A stretch of 64,000 bases of DNA. It comes from Littorina saxatilis (taxonomy: Eukaryota; Mollusca; Gastropoda; Littorinimorpha; Littorinidae). A model generated the notes under the pieces. It worked only from the letters and a program-made list of their open reading frames with translations. It did no database searches and was not told the origin of the DNA. Location of the stretch: positions 26,226,413 to 26,290,412 of the forward strand of contig NC_090261.1 of NCBI RefSeq assembly GCF_037325665.1. Direction: 5' to 3'. Positions 1 through 11,328 of the stretch are shown in pieces. Position 1 is the stretch's first letter, and every line of letters begins with the position of its first letter. The translations under genes and the position numbers were made by a program.

Positions 1-76
1 CCAACCAACCAACAAACAAACAAACAAAGAAACAAACCAAAACAAAACAAACAAAACAAACAAACAAACAAGCAAA
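1..76. repeat. (CAAA)n simple repeat
   Basis: CAAA/CCAA units up to the left edge. It may be the tail of a retroposon whose body lies outside the window, since a GTTAAGC-(AAAC)n tail occurs at 4333-4353. Confidence 0.7.
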
Positions 77-225
77 AAACCGTTATTACTGCAACAATTA
101 ATAGGACACAAATAAAGTCGGGCATTGTGAAGAAACCGTTGTTTTTCCTTTAGTATTCGAGTTGTTTATTATACATAGGCCGATACATTTATTGTTTCTT
201 TTTCTTTGCTTTTTTGGCTTTCTTT

Positions 226-470
226 CATTTTTTTTCATTTTCATGTTCAATACTTTATTGTCCCATCGCTGGGAAATTCGGGTCGCTTTCTCCCAGTGGA
301 AAGCTAGCAGCAATGTAGTCGCGCTACCCAGGTGTCTGCGTGTTTAGGTGTATTCAGCGTGACACGGGGGTGGGACATGGCTTCCGTCTCTGGGTCTGCA
401 CATAAAGCTGACCCGTGTCCGTCCCGGCCCGAATTCGAACCTGCGACTGACCTTCCGATCACAAGCCCAG
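226..470 (-). mobile_element. tRNA-derived SINE, 5' truncated
   Basis: Read on the - strand: a B-box-like GGTTCGAATTCGGG follows the remains of a tRNA head. A body with paired GGGTCAGC and CCACCCCCGTGTC segments comes next, then GCGATGGGACAATAAAGT and an A-rich GAAA tail near 226-245. The head begins inside the anticodon region, so the copy is truncated. Confidence 0.65.
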
Positions 471-778
471 TTGGTTTTGATTTGCTTTCCCCAAACTGAA
501 ATAAATTGGGCCTGCGGCATAAACAGGGTCTTTGGTTTGTGTTAGTTAAGTTCACCACCTTCAATCAGTCTTCGCTGCCATGCCCGTTTGTAGATATTTC
601 ATATGTCTTGTTTCGTCAGTTTTATTTTTGTTGTTGTCGATAGCAAAATACTTTGGTTGTTTTGTTGTTTGGGATTTGTCGGTGAATTGTACGGCTTGGT
701 ATTTTGTTGACTTTTCAGTCTCTCGTAGCCGGCTGATCCAGATTAAAAAAAAAACTAAAAACAGTAGCAACATCGACG

Positions 779-828
<50 letters not shown>
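471..828. repeat. Unique sequence plus (GA)n microsatellite
   Basis: 471-780 shows no gene or repeat I recognise. 781-827 is a nearly perfect (GA)23 tract abutting the 3' end of the next SINE. Confidence 0.75.
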
Positions 829-830
<2 letters not shown>

Positions 831-1241
831 ACTATTAGGGTTTAACGTCCTCTTAGAGCAACTGGTCTATATTGGGACAGGTATTGGTAATACGCTGAAG
901 ATAGGCCTATGGTGTGATGATTCGACCAAGCCCGCTTTGGCTGTCTTCTTGGACACACCAGCATTGGGTTTGTCTCGTCAAAGTATCGAAATACGATCAT
1001 GATAATCAGAGACGAGAGATGATGCATGCGTGTCTTCGTGTTTTTCAAGCCCTGAGACTTTCGCTGTGAACGTGGGATTTTTTCGTGCGCATGTGTGCAC
1101 ACGGGGGTGTTCGGACACCGAAGAGAGTCTGCACAAAGTTGACTCCGAGAAATAAATCTCTCGCCGGAACCGGCGTGGGGATCGAACCCACGCTGATGGC
1201 TACAAAGCCAGCGCGCTACCAACTGAGCTACGTCCCCGCCC
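829..1241 (-). mobile_element. tRNA-headed SINE
   Basis: On the - strand the head starts at about 1241 with GGGGACGTAGCTCAGTTGGT (A box) and has GTGGGTTCGATCCCCAC (B box and T arm). A central domain with GTCAACTTTGTGCAGACTC and CACCCCCGTGTGCACA follows. The 3' end has AGAGGACGTTAAACCC then ATTAGTCAATC, joining the (GA)n tract. The acceptor arms do not pair, so this is a SINE head and not a tRNA gene. Confidence 0.7.
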
Positions 1242-1294
1242 GAGTTAAGAACCAACACTAGAGCCAACACTAGAGAGAAATGTATACTCTTTGG

Positions 1295-1295
1295 C

Positions 1296-1333
<38 letters not shown>
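1295..1333. repeat. (GA)n microsatellite
   Basis: About 39 bp of GA dinucleotides, just beyond the 5' end of the SINE at 829-1241. Confidence 0.9.
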
Positions 1334-1334
<1 letters not shown>

Positions 1335-2396
1335 GAACCGTCCACACGCGGCCGTGGGTGTAACAGTCACGGCAAGACGTTTATGACGGTGATCGTAAAG
1401 AATATACATAGTTCGCGTTTATCATCAACGCCCCTTTCTTATGCATACAATACCCGCGTTTAAAGGCTTACATCACGTTACCTCTAAAATATGCATAACT
1501 TGAAACTCTATGTCGGATTAGAGATAGTTGACAATAAAAAAGCGGATTCAATTGTGTAGTTTATTCACTCATATCTTATACAGTATTTCAGTCACAAAAT
1601 GTTTACAGTATGATAAAGAGATTATATATTCTAGTATAACACGATACACACTCATTCTTACGGCTCACGGTGGTACTGACACTGAGTGTCTAGGAAATAT
1701 ATATGCAAGGAGTCGATCAGTACCGTGAAATATGCCGTATGGGTGAGACTACTGGAAATTATTGCAAGAAAACAGGTTCAGCTGTGTCGATAAATATGGT
1801 ATACACATGTATAGTATTGCATATCTAACAAAAGATTTAAAAAATACCATGACTTATGCAAATAACATGATTTAGCTCGTTGAAAGTGATCACTGAGTCA
1901 GTGAATCAGTGTCGAGTGCAAACAATTCGATGCAACAATTCAAAAAGTGGTGTACGTGTTCCTTGAATCACATTTTGATCAGTGTTTTATGTCTGACAGT
2001 GGCTTTGATTTCTTCAAAACTTGCAATATAAAGACTTTGCAAGCGGCGGCGTCTTTGAAACGCTCACCGTGAGACTGTTCTAACAAAGAAAGGATAAACT
2101 GACTGTTGGGGTTTTAAGTTGACCTTGAACCAAAGGCACCAGACACTGGTATATACTTTGGTGTGATTGCTGCAATGTACACCCGTTTGTAAATTCAACC
2201 TCCCGGCCCTCCAAGTTCGGAGCACACCCAGCACACACACACACACCCCCCCCCCCCCCCCCCGCCTCCCCCAGTAGTCACCCGCCCCGGACCAGGGAAC
2301 TCCAGTGAAGACACACTGACTGAAATCACAATCCCCGCTTCCACCCCCTTCTCTTCCCGCTTCAACATAATAACAAACGGGCATACACGTGTGCGT

Positions 2397-2474
<78 letters not shown>

Positions 2475-3060
2475 ATGATAGATCCACGCATAGATATCCC
2501 TATAGATCTATGATCCACGGCATAGCGTAAAGGTTTTCTGGAGGGGAGGCAACTGCTGTTGGCATTTCTTCCGTATTTGTAGACCTTGACTAGCCTCTCC
2601 TTGTTGTGAAACCTGACTTCGTCATTCATTCTCCACATCAACCTGAATCACAACAGTGCAACGAGTGCCTCTTGGTGAGTTTTCATGGTTTTAACACACG
2701 CTTATCGATGAAACCAATTAGTTAAGACTCTTCTTTCCTAATACAGAGTATTCAGAATGTTGACCGTAGCTGAAATTACGAGCGAATCCCGTACATATTG
2801 AAGACGCATTATTATATATTCATGATCATTATCTGTGCCCTTGCTGCTGATGGGATAGTTTCACTTTGGTTGTCTCAGGTCGTTATGCCTGTGAGTCACG
2901 TACCGGCTTTTGAGCCTCCTCATGGCACACATGTTTTGTAATTTATAATTTGACAATAATTGCATGAAATGCAAATTTTGTTCTCTGGAACACTAGAACT
3001 AGTAGGATGAAAGTTGAAACCATCATTGTCCTTGTAAAACTAAACAAAACACTTAATTCG
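1334..3060. other. No gene seen; (GA)n and poly-C
   Basis: AT-rich sequence without recognisable coding potential. It contains a CA/poly-C run at 2233-2263 and a 76-bp (GA)n tract at 2397-2472. The longer open frames here are created by the simple repeats. Confidence 0.7.
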
Positions 3061-3409
3061 CAGGGTTTAGCCTGGGAGAAAAGGGCAATGGGACATTTGT
3101 CCCCCGCAACCAAAATCCGATGGGACATAGTCGAAGGCAAGAAGCACCTTAGAGGCCTGTATGCGTTTTGTCCAAAGATGCAAAATGGTGCAATATGGTG
3201 CCATCTGAGAATTAACCGTTATATCGTGTTATCTGTGTGTGTGCGTGTGTGTGTGTGTGTGTCAGTGTAATCCGATGTAAAGTGTACATTTGGTGGCGCA
3301 GTGGTATGTAATCTCAATGCGCCCTTTGACCCACTGAAGGGAATTGCGATGGGACATTTTCAGATTTAATGCGCCAATGGCGCAGGGCGTACTAGTAAAT
3401 GAAACCCTG
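3061..3409. mobile_element. hAT-like non-autonomous element
   Basis: Ends CAGGGTTT and AAACCCTG are exact 8-bp inverted repeats. Flanks aattcg and aattcc look like a 6-bp target duplication with one mismatch. Internal ATGCAAAATGGTGCAAT at 3179-3195 also occurs, inverted, in the element at 19985-20331. No transposase. Confidence 0.5.
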
Positions 3410-4273
3410 AATTCCAGTAACATGCTTCTGCTGAAGTGTTCATTGCATACATATAATAATAGTAAACAAAATTATGTTTCAGTGCATGGTCTGTTTGACT
3501 GTCGTGAATGTGATAAAGTAGAAAATGAATACATTTTTTTCTCTCCTTTAGTTGTTATTTTGTACTGTATTTGTTAATGGACAAAGGTACAAAAAAAGAA
3601 GAATTATTCATCCTTAACTGTGTATTCGACGTACCTGTTCCTACCAGTCCCTACCCAAAAGCAGAATAAAATAAAATAAGCAGAATGCATATTACGAAGA
3701 AAAAGAAGTGACATACAGTATGTATCAGTGTTGAAATCACTTGAATACTGTCAATTTGAAATAAGTTATGGAGATGAGTAAAGAAATGTAACAACTGCTT
3801 GTTTATTTCAATTCAAAGACTTTTTGTCATTTTTAAATGAATCGGGTAGTATTTTGATGTTGTTATTGTTATTTTTCCTCTCAAAGGCGGATGACATAGC
3901 TAGCCTGCCTTGAAAAACAGACAGTAATACTAATACTGTTTTAGGCTGATTTAAGTCATTTACTAAAGTTTGATTTAAGACAGTGGCACCCCTGATTTAG
4001 TGAACATTCTTATGAATTCGATGGTGGTTTTTTTTTCGTTAAAACTTAAAATCAAAATCTCTGCAGCTGTTCTCTATCTTTTTAAGCATTTGTATCTATC
4101 AGTATCATGGTAGATTTAAATGATAGAAAGTAATAAAAAAAAAAGTTATGAAAGTGTCTGTTTAATGATCAATCCAAGAAAAAAATACCTCTAGAACTGC
4201 ACCAGTTCTTGTGACAGTTCTGTTGCTTGGAACAGAACTTTGTGGCTGAATTGCATTCAGACACAGAATAGCA
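3410..4273. other. No gene or repeat recognised
   Basis: AT-rich sequence with no coding signal on either strand. Confidence 0.6.
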
Positions 4274-4284
4274 CTGCAATGTTT

Positions 4285-4353
4285 TGTCAAAGCAGCACCG
4301 CCCTGATATGGCCCTTCGTGGTCGGCTGGGCGTTAAGCAAACAAACAAACAAA
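4285..4353 (+). mobile_element. 69-bp truncated retroposon tail
   Basis: Body CTGATATGGCCCTTCGTGG then GCTGGGCGTTAAGC and (AAAC)n, flanked by a perfect 11-bp target-site duplication CTGCAATGTTT (4274-4284 and 4354-4364). It is the extreme 3' end of a SINE or LINE, severely 5' truncated on insertion. Confidence 0.75.
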
Positions 4354-4364
4354 CTGCAATGTTT

Positions 4365-5805
4365 AGTTATTGTTTGGCAAGTAGACAGAGTGTGTATAAC
4401 GTCTGGTAATGCTTTAGTGGCCAAGACAACAAATTATAAAATGTATCAAAGATCATGACCAGCTATAAGATTCATGGTGCAAATACTGCTGGGACTTAAG
4501 TGAATCTTTGAGAGTTAATCAATTCATTGCAATATTTAATGTATGCATAAAAGTAATTTCAACTCACATCATTACTGAGCGAAGCTTTAAAGATTCTGCT
4601 TTTAACTTAGTCTTCTCTTTGTTCTGATTCTGTGTGAGTGGTCCAGACACGCTTGAAGACATGCCTGTCCCCGAGTACGCTAGTACTTGGGCTCAGCAGA
4701 CTTTATTATTGTGTGTCTGTGTGTCTTTCTCTACTTAACAGCTTATTGCTGGGAAACTACTGGGCGCAGTTCGTTCAAAAGTTGATACACTAACTTGATA
4801 ATAGGTCCGATTGATCGTATTAAAACTTCATAATGTTACCTGGGACCTAAATGCGAAATAAACCACAAAAACGACTTGGTCGTAGGAGGAGTTCACACCG
4901 GCGGGGCAACACGCAGCCATTGAGCTGATAGAACAGCCGAACGCGTCACACAAAAATACGTCATGACAAAGTTACACGCAAAGCGAAAGAGACTTTGACG
5001 TCATTTACTTTTGTTCGGAATTTTCCGTCTGTTCCTAGCTTGTCAGTGAAGACCTGACGTGAGTAAGCTTACCCAAAACGTCTTTGTTCTCTATTCACAT
5101 TGCAGCTGTGAAATAATCAGTCTTGTGTCTCGGTCGTGTAGGTACAGAGTTTGCTTCTGCAATCATTATGTTCGTGTTGATGACGGCTTCATAAGACAAA
5201 ATAATAAGCGAATCTATCGCGAGGAAGACGTTTATGTACAAATCACCGAACCCAACCCATTTTTTGTGTGCATTTTTCTGAAGAATAAACTGCATGTGGT
5301 TAATTTCATCCGTTTAATGCTTGTCGAAACGAGCCATAAGGCTTTAGAATAAAAGATTTCACGCATTGCTTGGCCATCTGATCACAGATGAGGTCGCAGT
5401 TTGTAAGTTGAATCTATGAATCGGCCAGAGATAGATCTGCATTTCTGGTCAGAAACAAACATTCACACCACAGACATTCCAAACATTTATATTTATTGAG
5501 CGAGCCAGTCTGAAGAGTACTCGGGTCCAGCGCGAGCGTTTTTTATTATATAGGGTACATATGATGGCTTTTATTAATTTTGAAATATGATAGAAACAGA
5601 GACCAGGGTGGTAAAACAGTTACAGATACATTGTACAAAGAATTAGCAGAGAAACAAACAAAACTTTAAAGAAGTCTTTATAAGGGGACAGTCAAGAAGC
5701 GGAAGGGAAATAAACCTAAAGAAGAACAAGAGGAAACAACAGTGCTGACTGGTCCAGACATTAACATTATTATGTGGGAATTTACTGCTTCTAGTTCCAC
5801 TTTAC
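4365..5805. other. No gene seen; possible CRE-rich upstream promoter
   Basis: Mostly unremarkable. 4900-5060 is richer in CpG and has TACGTCA (4958-4964), a perfect CRE palindrome TGACGTCA (4996-5003), and a good splice-donor sequence GAC|gtgagt at 5058/5059. It could be the promoter and untranslated first exon of TMEM63, 14.7 kb downstream, but nothing in the sequence proves the link. Confidence 0.25.
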
Positions 5806-6134
5806 AGCTCTAGTTATGAATACTTCTGAGTACATGGGCTGCAATGTGTATGACCATTTTTTAATGCGCCATTGAGGCAACCATACCCTGTTTTCGGGGA
5901 TGCATGGTTGTAAATGTTGGGTTTTTGAAACCCACGGAACTCTGACATGGATTATAAGATCATTTCCATGTGTAATTGGTCTCATACTAAGGATGAAAAG
6001 GCACCAGCAGATCTGCGTGTAAGTTAATGACCTGGGAGAAAAAAAATCCACCCTTCACCCACCAGGGATTTGAACACTCAACCTTCTGAGGGGGAAGTCA
6101 ACATCTTATCCACTTGGCTATTGCGCCGGTCACG
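5806..6134 (-). mobile_element. tRNA-headed SINE
   Basis: On the - strand the head GGCGCAATAGCCAAGTGG (A box) and GGTTGAGTGTTCAAATCCC (B box) starts near 6134. A body follows with AATCCATGTCAGAGTTC and GTATGGTTGCCTCAATGGCG. The 3' limit is uncertain. Confidence 0.65.
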
Positions 6135-6449
6135 GAAGTTATGAATGCTGCTTAATTTTGTTGCTGAGGAAAAGCAGAAGTGCGCCTGTTGTCCTAAGTT
6201 GTTGCTTCCCCAGTCCTTCACATAACCCTTTTCTCTTGTTAGCTGGTCAGCCTGGTGCAGCTTTGTTGTGACTCACAACACAAGAATAAGGGCATTGTTT
6301 AAATGGACCTTTGCAGTTTTATGAACAGCATGAAAGGTCTGAGTCTGAGTTGAACTATCCAGTTAGTTAACCAAACTTATTCTTTTTATTTTACTGGTAT
6401 TTCATGCAGTCAAACAAACAGATGATGCAAATTTTATAAGCCATGCACT

Positions 6450-6816
6450 ACCCCCCGCGGGTAAGGGGGAAGAATTTACCCGATGCTCCCCAGCATGTCG
6501 TAAGAGGCGACTAACGGATTCTGTTTCTCCTTTTACCCTTGTTAAGTGTTTCTTGTATAGAATATAGTCAATGTTTGTAAAGATTTTAGTCAAGCAGTAT
6601 GTAAGAAATGTTAAGTCCTTTGTACTGGAAACTTGCATTCTCCCAGTAAGGTCATATATTATACTACGTTGCAAGCCCCTGGAGCAATTTTTTGATTAGT
6701 GCTTTTGTGAACAAGAAACAATTAACAAGTGGCTCTATCCCATCTTCTCCCTTCCCCCGTCGCGATATAACCTTCGTGGTTGAAAACGATGTTAAACACC
6801 AAATAAAGAAAGAAAG
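6450..6816 (+). mobile_element. Gastropod retroposon, short 5' form, perfect TSD
   Basis: Starts ACCCCCCGCGGGTAAGGG, contains GCATGTCGTAAGAGGCGAC and ends GATATAACCTTCGTGG then GATGTTAAACACC with an (AAAG)n tail. A perfect 14-bp target-site duplication ATAAGCCATGCACT lies at 6436-6449 and 6817-6830, which fixes both ends. No tRNA-like A or B box is visible, so the head has another origin. Confidence 0.8.
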
Positions 6817-6830
6817 ATAAGCCATGCACT

Positions 6831-7595
6831 CTTGTCCCAGAGGACTCTGAGCTTTAAAATGATTCAGAGTTGAAAAGATTGAAAAGCGCATTATTTAATA
6901 TTGTGAGAAAGCATTCCAAGTCAGGTGATTTTTTATTGGATGAAAATATACAATGTTTTTGTAAATTTGAATTCAAAAGGAAAGCCAGTGAGAAAGAATA
7001 CGTACATTCCGGTACAATACTTGCTCTTGGTATTGAGAAAATATGTGAGTCGTGAGTAATGTGAAGAAGCTTCCTTTCTAGTGAATGAGGAGAGAATGTC
7101 AATTACTGACAGTGACATTTCCTTCCCTCCTCCCCCAACCTGCATTTCTCGAGCCTCCTCCACACCTTCATCACTCAGGGTTAAAGAAGTAAATTTATAT
7201 AAGCTGGACTTTGCTGTTATTCTAGGGTGCACAGGTATCAAATACATGTAAAACATGTGGGGAAGGAAGGAAAGGGGTAGGGGGGGGAGAGGATGGAAGG
7301 GGAGGGAGGAGAACATTTAAATGAGAGGTTTACAACAAGAGGAGGAGAGAGAGAGCACTGGAAAAATGAATGGAAAATAGATCTCTATTGAAAGAGAAGC
7401 ATCAGTGAAGGAGGTTAGAGAAAGAGTTGCAAGACCAAGAAAGCATGCCATCTGTGTGTGTTTGAGAGCGAGAGATAAAGAAAGAAAGGACTATGAACAC
7501 AAGAAGCAAGAGTAGACAGCGAAGGGCTGAAGGAAGGTATAGTCGGGGAGGAGGGTATGGGAGGTTGCACTTAAAATATTCATAACATTTCATTC
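6831..7595. other. No gene; purine-rich tract
   Basis: 7259-7355 and 7400-7560 are strongly purine-biased on the + strand (GGAAGG and GGGGAG runs) and could adopt triplex structure. No coding signal. Confidence 0.55.
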
Positions 7596-7597
7596 AT

Positions 7598-7900
7598 GGT
7601 GGCATTCGGCTGGGTAGCCGGCGGCTGGTCTGCCAACCAGGCCCTGGATCAATACCCAGCTCACCTTGCCGCCTCACACTGGCCCAGTCTTGGAGGCTGG
7701 AGTTCTGGCACTGGCTTTTGCCTGGCCACGCACTCAACGCCTGCTGTGTGGCGCGGAGCTGCAAGGCCTTCTTGTCACCCCACTTGCCTGGGATTCTCTG
7801 GACTCTAGAGTATGGTCTAGCTGCCAGGTTTGCAACAATATGTTGAGTGTGCAATATGGTTACCGTAACTCAGGTGGGTAGTCTGGTACTGGTGTTCTTC
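7598..7900 (+). mobile_element. Possible degenerate SINE head
   Basis: TGGCATTCGGCTGGGTAGCC resembles a tRNA 5' half and GGATCAATACCCAGC a degenerate B box, followed by GC-rich sequence unlike its surroundings. No clear tail or target duplication, so this is tentative. Confidence 0.3.
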
Positions 7901-8344
7901 TGAGGGCAATGTTTTATTGCTTTTGCTGCTTGTTTCATTTTTATGCAGCTTCTGAAGACTGTGCATATATGTGTGCACACTCGGCATATTGGACTTTATG
8001 CAAAGTTATAAGCGTGCCCTATGGGATGGTGTGATCTGCTAGGGGATCATTGATCTGTTATTCATGGGGGTGTATGGTTTTGCTGTGTTTGCAAGCCAGT
8101 TTGCTTTTGGGAAAGAAATAAAGTTTGTATACACTCAGTTATGGTGTGTTGGGTCGGTCTAGTGACATGTTGTGCTTGTCGTATGAGTTCTTATCATTAT
8201 TCTTTCGTAAAATTAAATGATTTTTGTTTGTTTTGTTTCTTTGGTATGTATTGCAGAAAAGTATTAGTTTTAACAACAACAACAACAGCATTTTGCAAAG
8301 CCATTGCTTTGCATGTGTTTTTTGTGTGGTTTGTGTGAAAGAAA

Positions 8345-8888
8345 AAAATCTGCAAAGAATGCTATAAAGCGTTACTCCAGTGTGTAAATGTACACCATTA
8401 TTCTCTTTCTTGAATTTATGCAGGCTGTGATATGATACAAGGTATCACCACCTAGCATATTGCTCATGAGTTGTTTCTATAAGAGAGAAATATTCTGCAT
8501 AGAATGCTGTAGTATAATTCATTAATTGTATGCCCTGCGTGTACTCCAGTGTGAAAATGTAACTCCATAGTTCTATCTAACCTGTGAATTAATGCAGGGT
8601 ATGCATGACATAAGATATCACCACTTAGCATGTGGCCCCTGAGTGGTTTCTATGAGAGAGAAAAATTCTGCATAGAAAACTAATTGATAGCACTGCATGT
8701 GGTCCTAAGTGAAAATGAACTCGATAGTCCAGAAATGTAAATGTAAGCTTTACGCCCTCACGGCAAAGCCATAGTCCAGAAATGTAAATGTAAGCTTTAC
8801 GCCCTCACGGCTAAGCCATTAGGGGCAGCTCCATAGTCCTATTTGACCTGTGAATTTATGCAAGGTAGCGTGGCATAAACTATCAGTC
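8345..8888. repeat. Diverged ~170-bp tandem repeats
   Basis: Copies beginning near 8360, 8540 and 8820 share the series TGCAT-AGAA-TGC, CTCCA-TAGT-TCTAT, TTTATGCAGG and TATCACCAC-TAGCAT. Inside, 8730-8820 is a near-perfect double copy of a ~47-bp unit with GCTTTACGCCCTCACGGC. Confidence 0.6.
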
Positions 8889-9392
8889 CTTCCAAGAAAA
8901 CTCTCCCTACTATTCCCTGCAGTTTTCCAATTCTTTTCTTGTTGTCTTATTTCTACCTGACTGGATCCATCACCTTTATTTCACTTACCAAAAGTCTTCT
9001 TTTCCACATCCTTATTTCTCTGCACCCCGCATGTCGTATGAGGCGACTAACGGATTCTGTTTCTCCTTTTACCCTTGTTAAGTGGTTCTTGTATAGAATA
9101 TAGTCAATGTTTGTAAAGATTTTAGTCAAGCAGTATGTAAGAAATGTTTAGTCCTTTGTACTGGAAACTTGCATTCTCCCAGTAAGGTCATATATTGTAC
9201 TACGTTGCAAGCCCCTGGAGCAATTTTTTGATTAGTGCTTTTGTGAACAAGAAACACTTAACAAGTGGCTCTATCCCATCTCCCCCCCCCCCCCCCCCCC
9301 CCTTTCCCCTATCCCATCTCCCCCCTTTCCCTCGTCGCGATATAACCTTCGTGGTTGAAAACGACGTTAAACACCAAATAAAGAAAGAAAGA
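8889..9392 (+). mobile_element. Gastropod retroposon, long 5' form
   Basis: From GCATGTCG (~9029) on it is a close copy of the element at 6450, ending GATATAACCTTCGTGG, GACGTTAAACACC, (AAAG)n. A 10-bp duplication AAACTATCAG flanks 8889 and 9392, so 8889-9028, absent from the shorter copy, belongs to the inserted unit. A poly-C expansion lies at 9283-9302. Confidence 0.65.
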
Positions 9393-9402
9393 AAAACTAT
9401 CA

Positions 9403-11242
9403 GTAAATTTAGATTGATTCTTGCTGGAATATCAAAATGTTATTTTGCCAGTGCAGTCTTACAGTTACAACCAAATGAAGGGAGGCTAAAAGGGATTGGT
9501 CAGGGCAGTAATTATTGATTAATTGACTTCACTGTGCAGACTGTGCAGATGGCGTGTCACAAATAATTGTTCAGTATACTTATGTTGCGCACATAAATTA
9601 GTTGAGTGATATGGCTTAATGAAGACAAACTGGATTGATTGACTGTCATCGTGCATTGTTGGGGTGCACGTGGCACTGTTGACACATGCGGAACGGGGCG
9701 CTGTTTGCCACTTCAGCAACGCAAATAGCTAATAGCCCATACATACACGTCAGTGTTGGTACAGCGTGGCTGAAAATAGATAATGACATGGAAATGCTGT
9801 TACAGTCTCTTTTTCCTTGATTCACTTTGTACCAGAGCTGGGTGCAGTTTGCACAGGAGCAGATTAGCATCAGTTCCAGCTCGGCCCCCCACCCCAGATT
9901 CCTTTATCCGCCAATATTCCCCTCAATCCCCATTGCCCTCTTGGGGTGGTAGTTCTGAGTTTTGATCTGTGTGTTTCAATCTAGGTTGGAAGTGTTGTTG
10001 TGGACATAGGCTCATGTGCAAAACTATGAGTTTGGTTTTTCTGCATTCTGCAAATTGAAGCAAAAATTTCTTAATTTGTTGCTTCGTTGGAGCGATGGGG
10101 GGTGAATCTTGGGCGCGAGGATTTTGGTTGGGCAGTGCTAGTTAATGGATCACTGAACTCTGTTCCTTTGGGAAATTTACTGCAGAACCATCCAATCAAG
10201 TTGCAAGACAAATGTGAGTTTCAATGAAATGGCAATGGACACTGTTGGCCCTCTCAGTTGTTACAGTGCATTTCAGGTTGACCTGTAAGATATGACTACC
10301 TCATGATTCTGAGCTTGAGTCAGAGCTACACTTTTTGGTATGCTGAATCGTAATACTTGATGTGATGTAATTTGTTATGTGCAACTCTGAGAGAAAGGAG
10401 AATGCTTTTACAGCGTGTTTGTAACAGTTTCTCTTGAAAAGCAGAGCTTGTCTCAGAAGAAAGTTCTTATTAAATTATTGCATTGTTGTAATTACAATTT
10501 ACAGTACATGTAGTCCATTCATCATCATTCATTCAGTTCTTACACAAGTCTTCTTCTTCTCATTGGCTCAATAGGCTCAGTTCTTACGCAAGTTAGCTGT
10601 CACATTCTGAGTGGTTTGCAGGTCACATTGTTGATGTATGTTACAACATGGTGGGGCAGTTAGATATAATTAGGCCAGTTGCCTATGAAAGTGTTCCTGT
10701 TAGACTGACCTAGATGACTGTTGTAATTGGGGACAAGTGACCACTATAGCAGGAAGGCATCAGTTAATCTTATCTTGCTGACAATTTTGCTGTGAAATTT
10801 CTATCTGGAAATGTTAGTAATGTGCAGTATATTATTTGCAATGTGTCTGTGTTCCTTATGCGCAACTACTGTGTCTTCACTGGTGTTCTGGCTAAATGAA
10901 GGTTAGATTTTTTTCTGATATTTTGATATTTCGGACAGTATTTTTCTTGCAACATTCGCATCCAAGCATCTAAACTTCCTGGCTTCAAGGAGACTGGAAG
11001 GGAGAAAAACAATCCAGTAAGTGCTCTAGCCAGTTATCAAACCAATATTTCTTCACTAGTACAAAGCCTGGCTCTTGCAGAAACTGATCAAGTCACACCA
11101 AGTCTAAAGCACTTTGGTTACATTGTAATTCATTGAGGGACAAAACCTCGATCTGTCACACAAAATAGCAACAGCTATGTAATTGTATGTAATGTATGAT
11201 TGGCGGACTAGTTTGGATTCAGTGTTTTAAGATTTTTATTTT
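9403..11242. other. No gene or known repeat seen
   Basis: AT-rich sequence with scattered stops in all frames and no splice-bounded conserved peptide. Confidence 0.6.
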
Positions 11243-11328
11243 AAACAAATAGGTATGAGCTGCATTGTAGTATTCTAATTTCTCTTATGTGTATCGACTG
11301 AAAGCTGGATATCTGTGTTCAATTTTTA
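11243..11328 (+). repeat. 86-bp segment duplicated at 30233-30317
   Basis: AAACAAATAGGTATGAGCTG and the following ~65 bp are identical to the sequence preceding the MITE copy at 30318, while sequences beyond the two MITEs' other ends differ. It is either a 5' extension of the element or a repeat into which both inserted. Confidence 0.8.

Noticed and set aside
1166-1241. tRNA-like sequence with perfect A and B boxes on the - strand
   Set aside because: The 5' and 3' acceptor strands do not pair and SINE body sequence follows directly, so it is a SINE head and not a tRNA gene.
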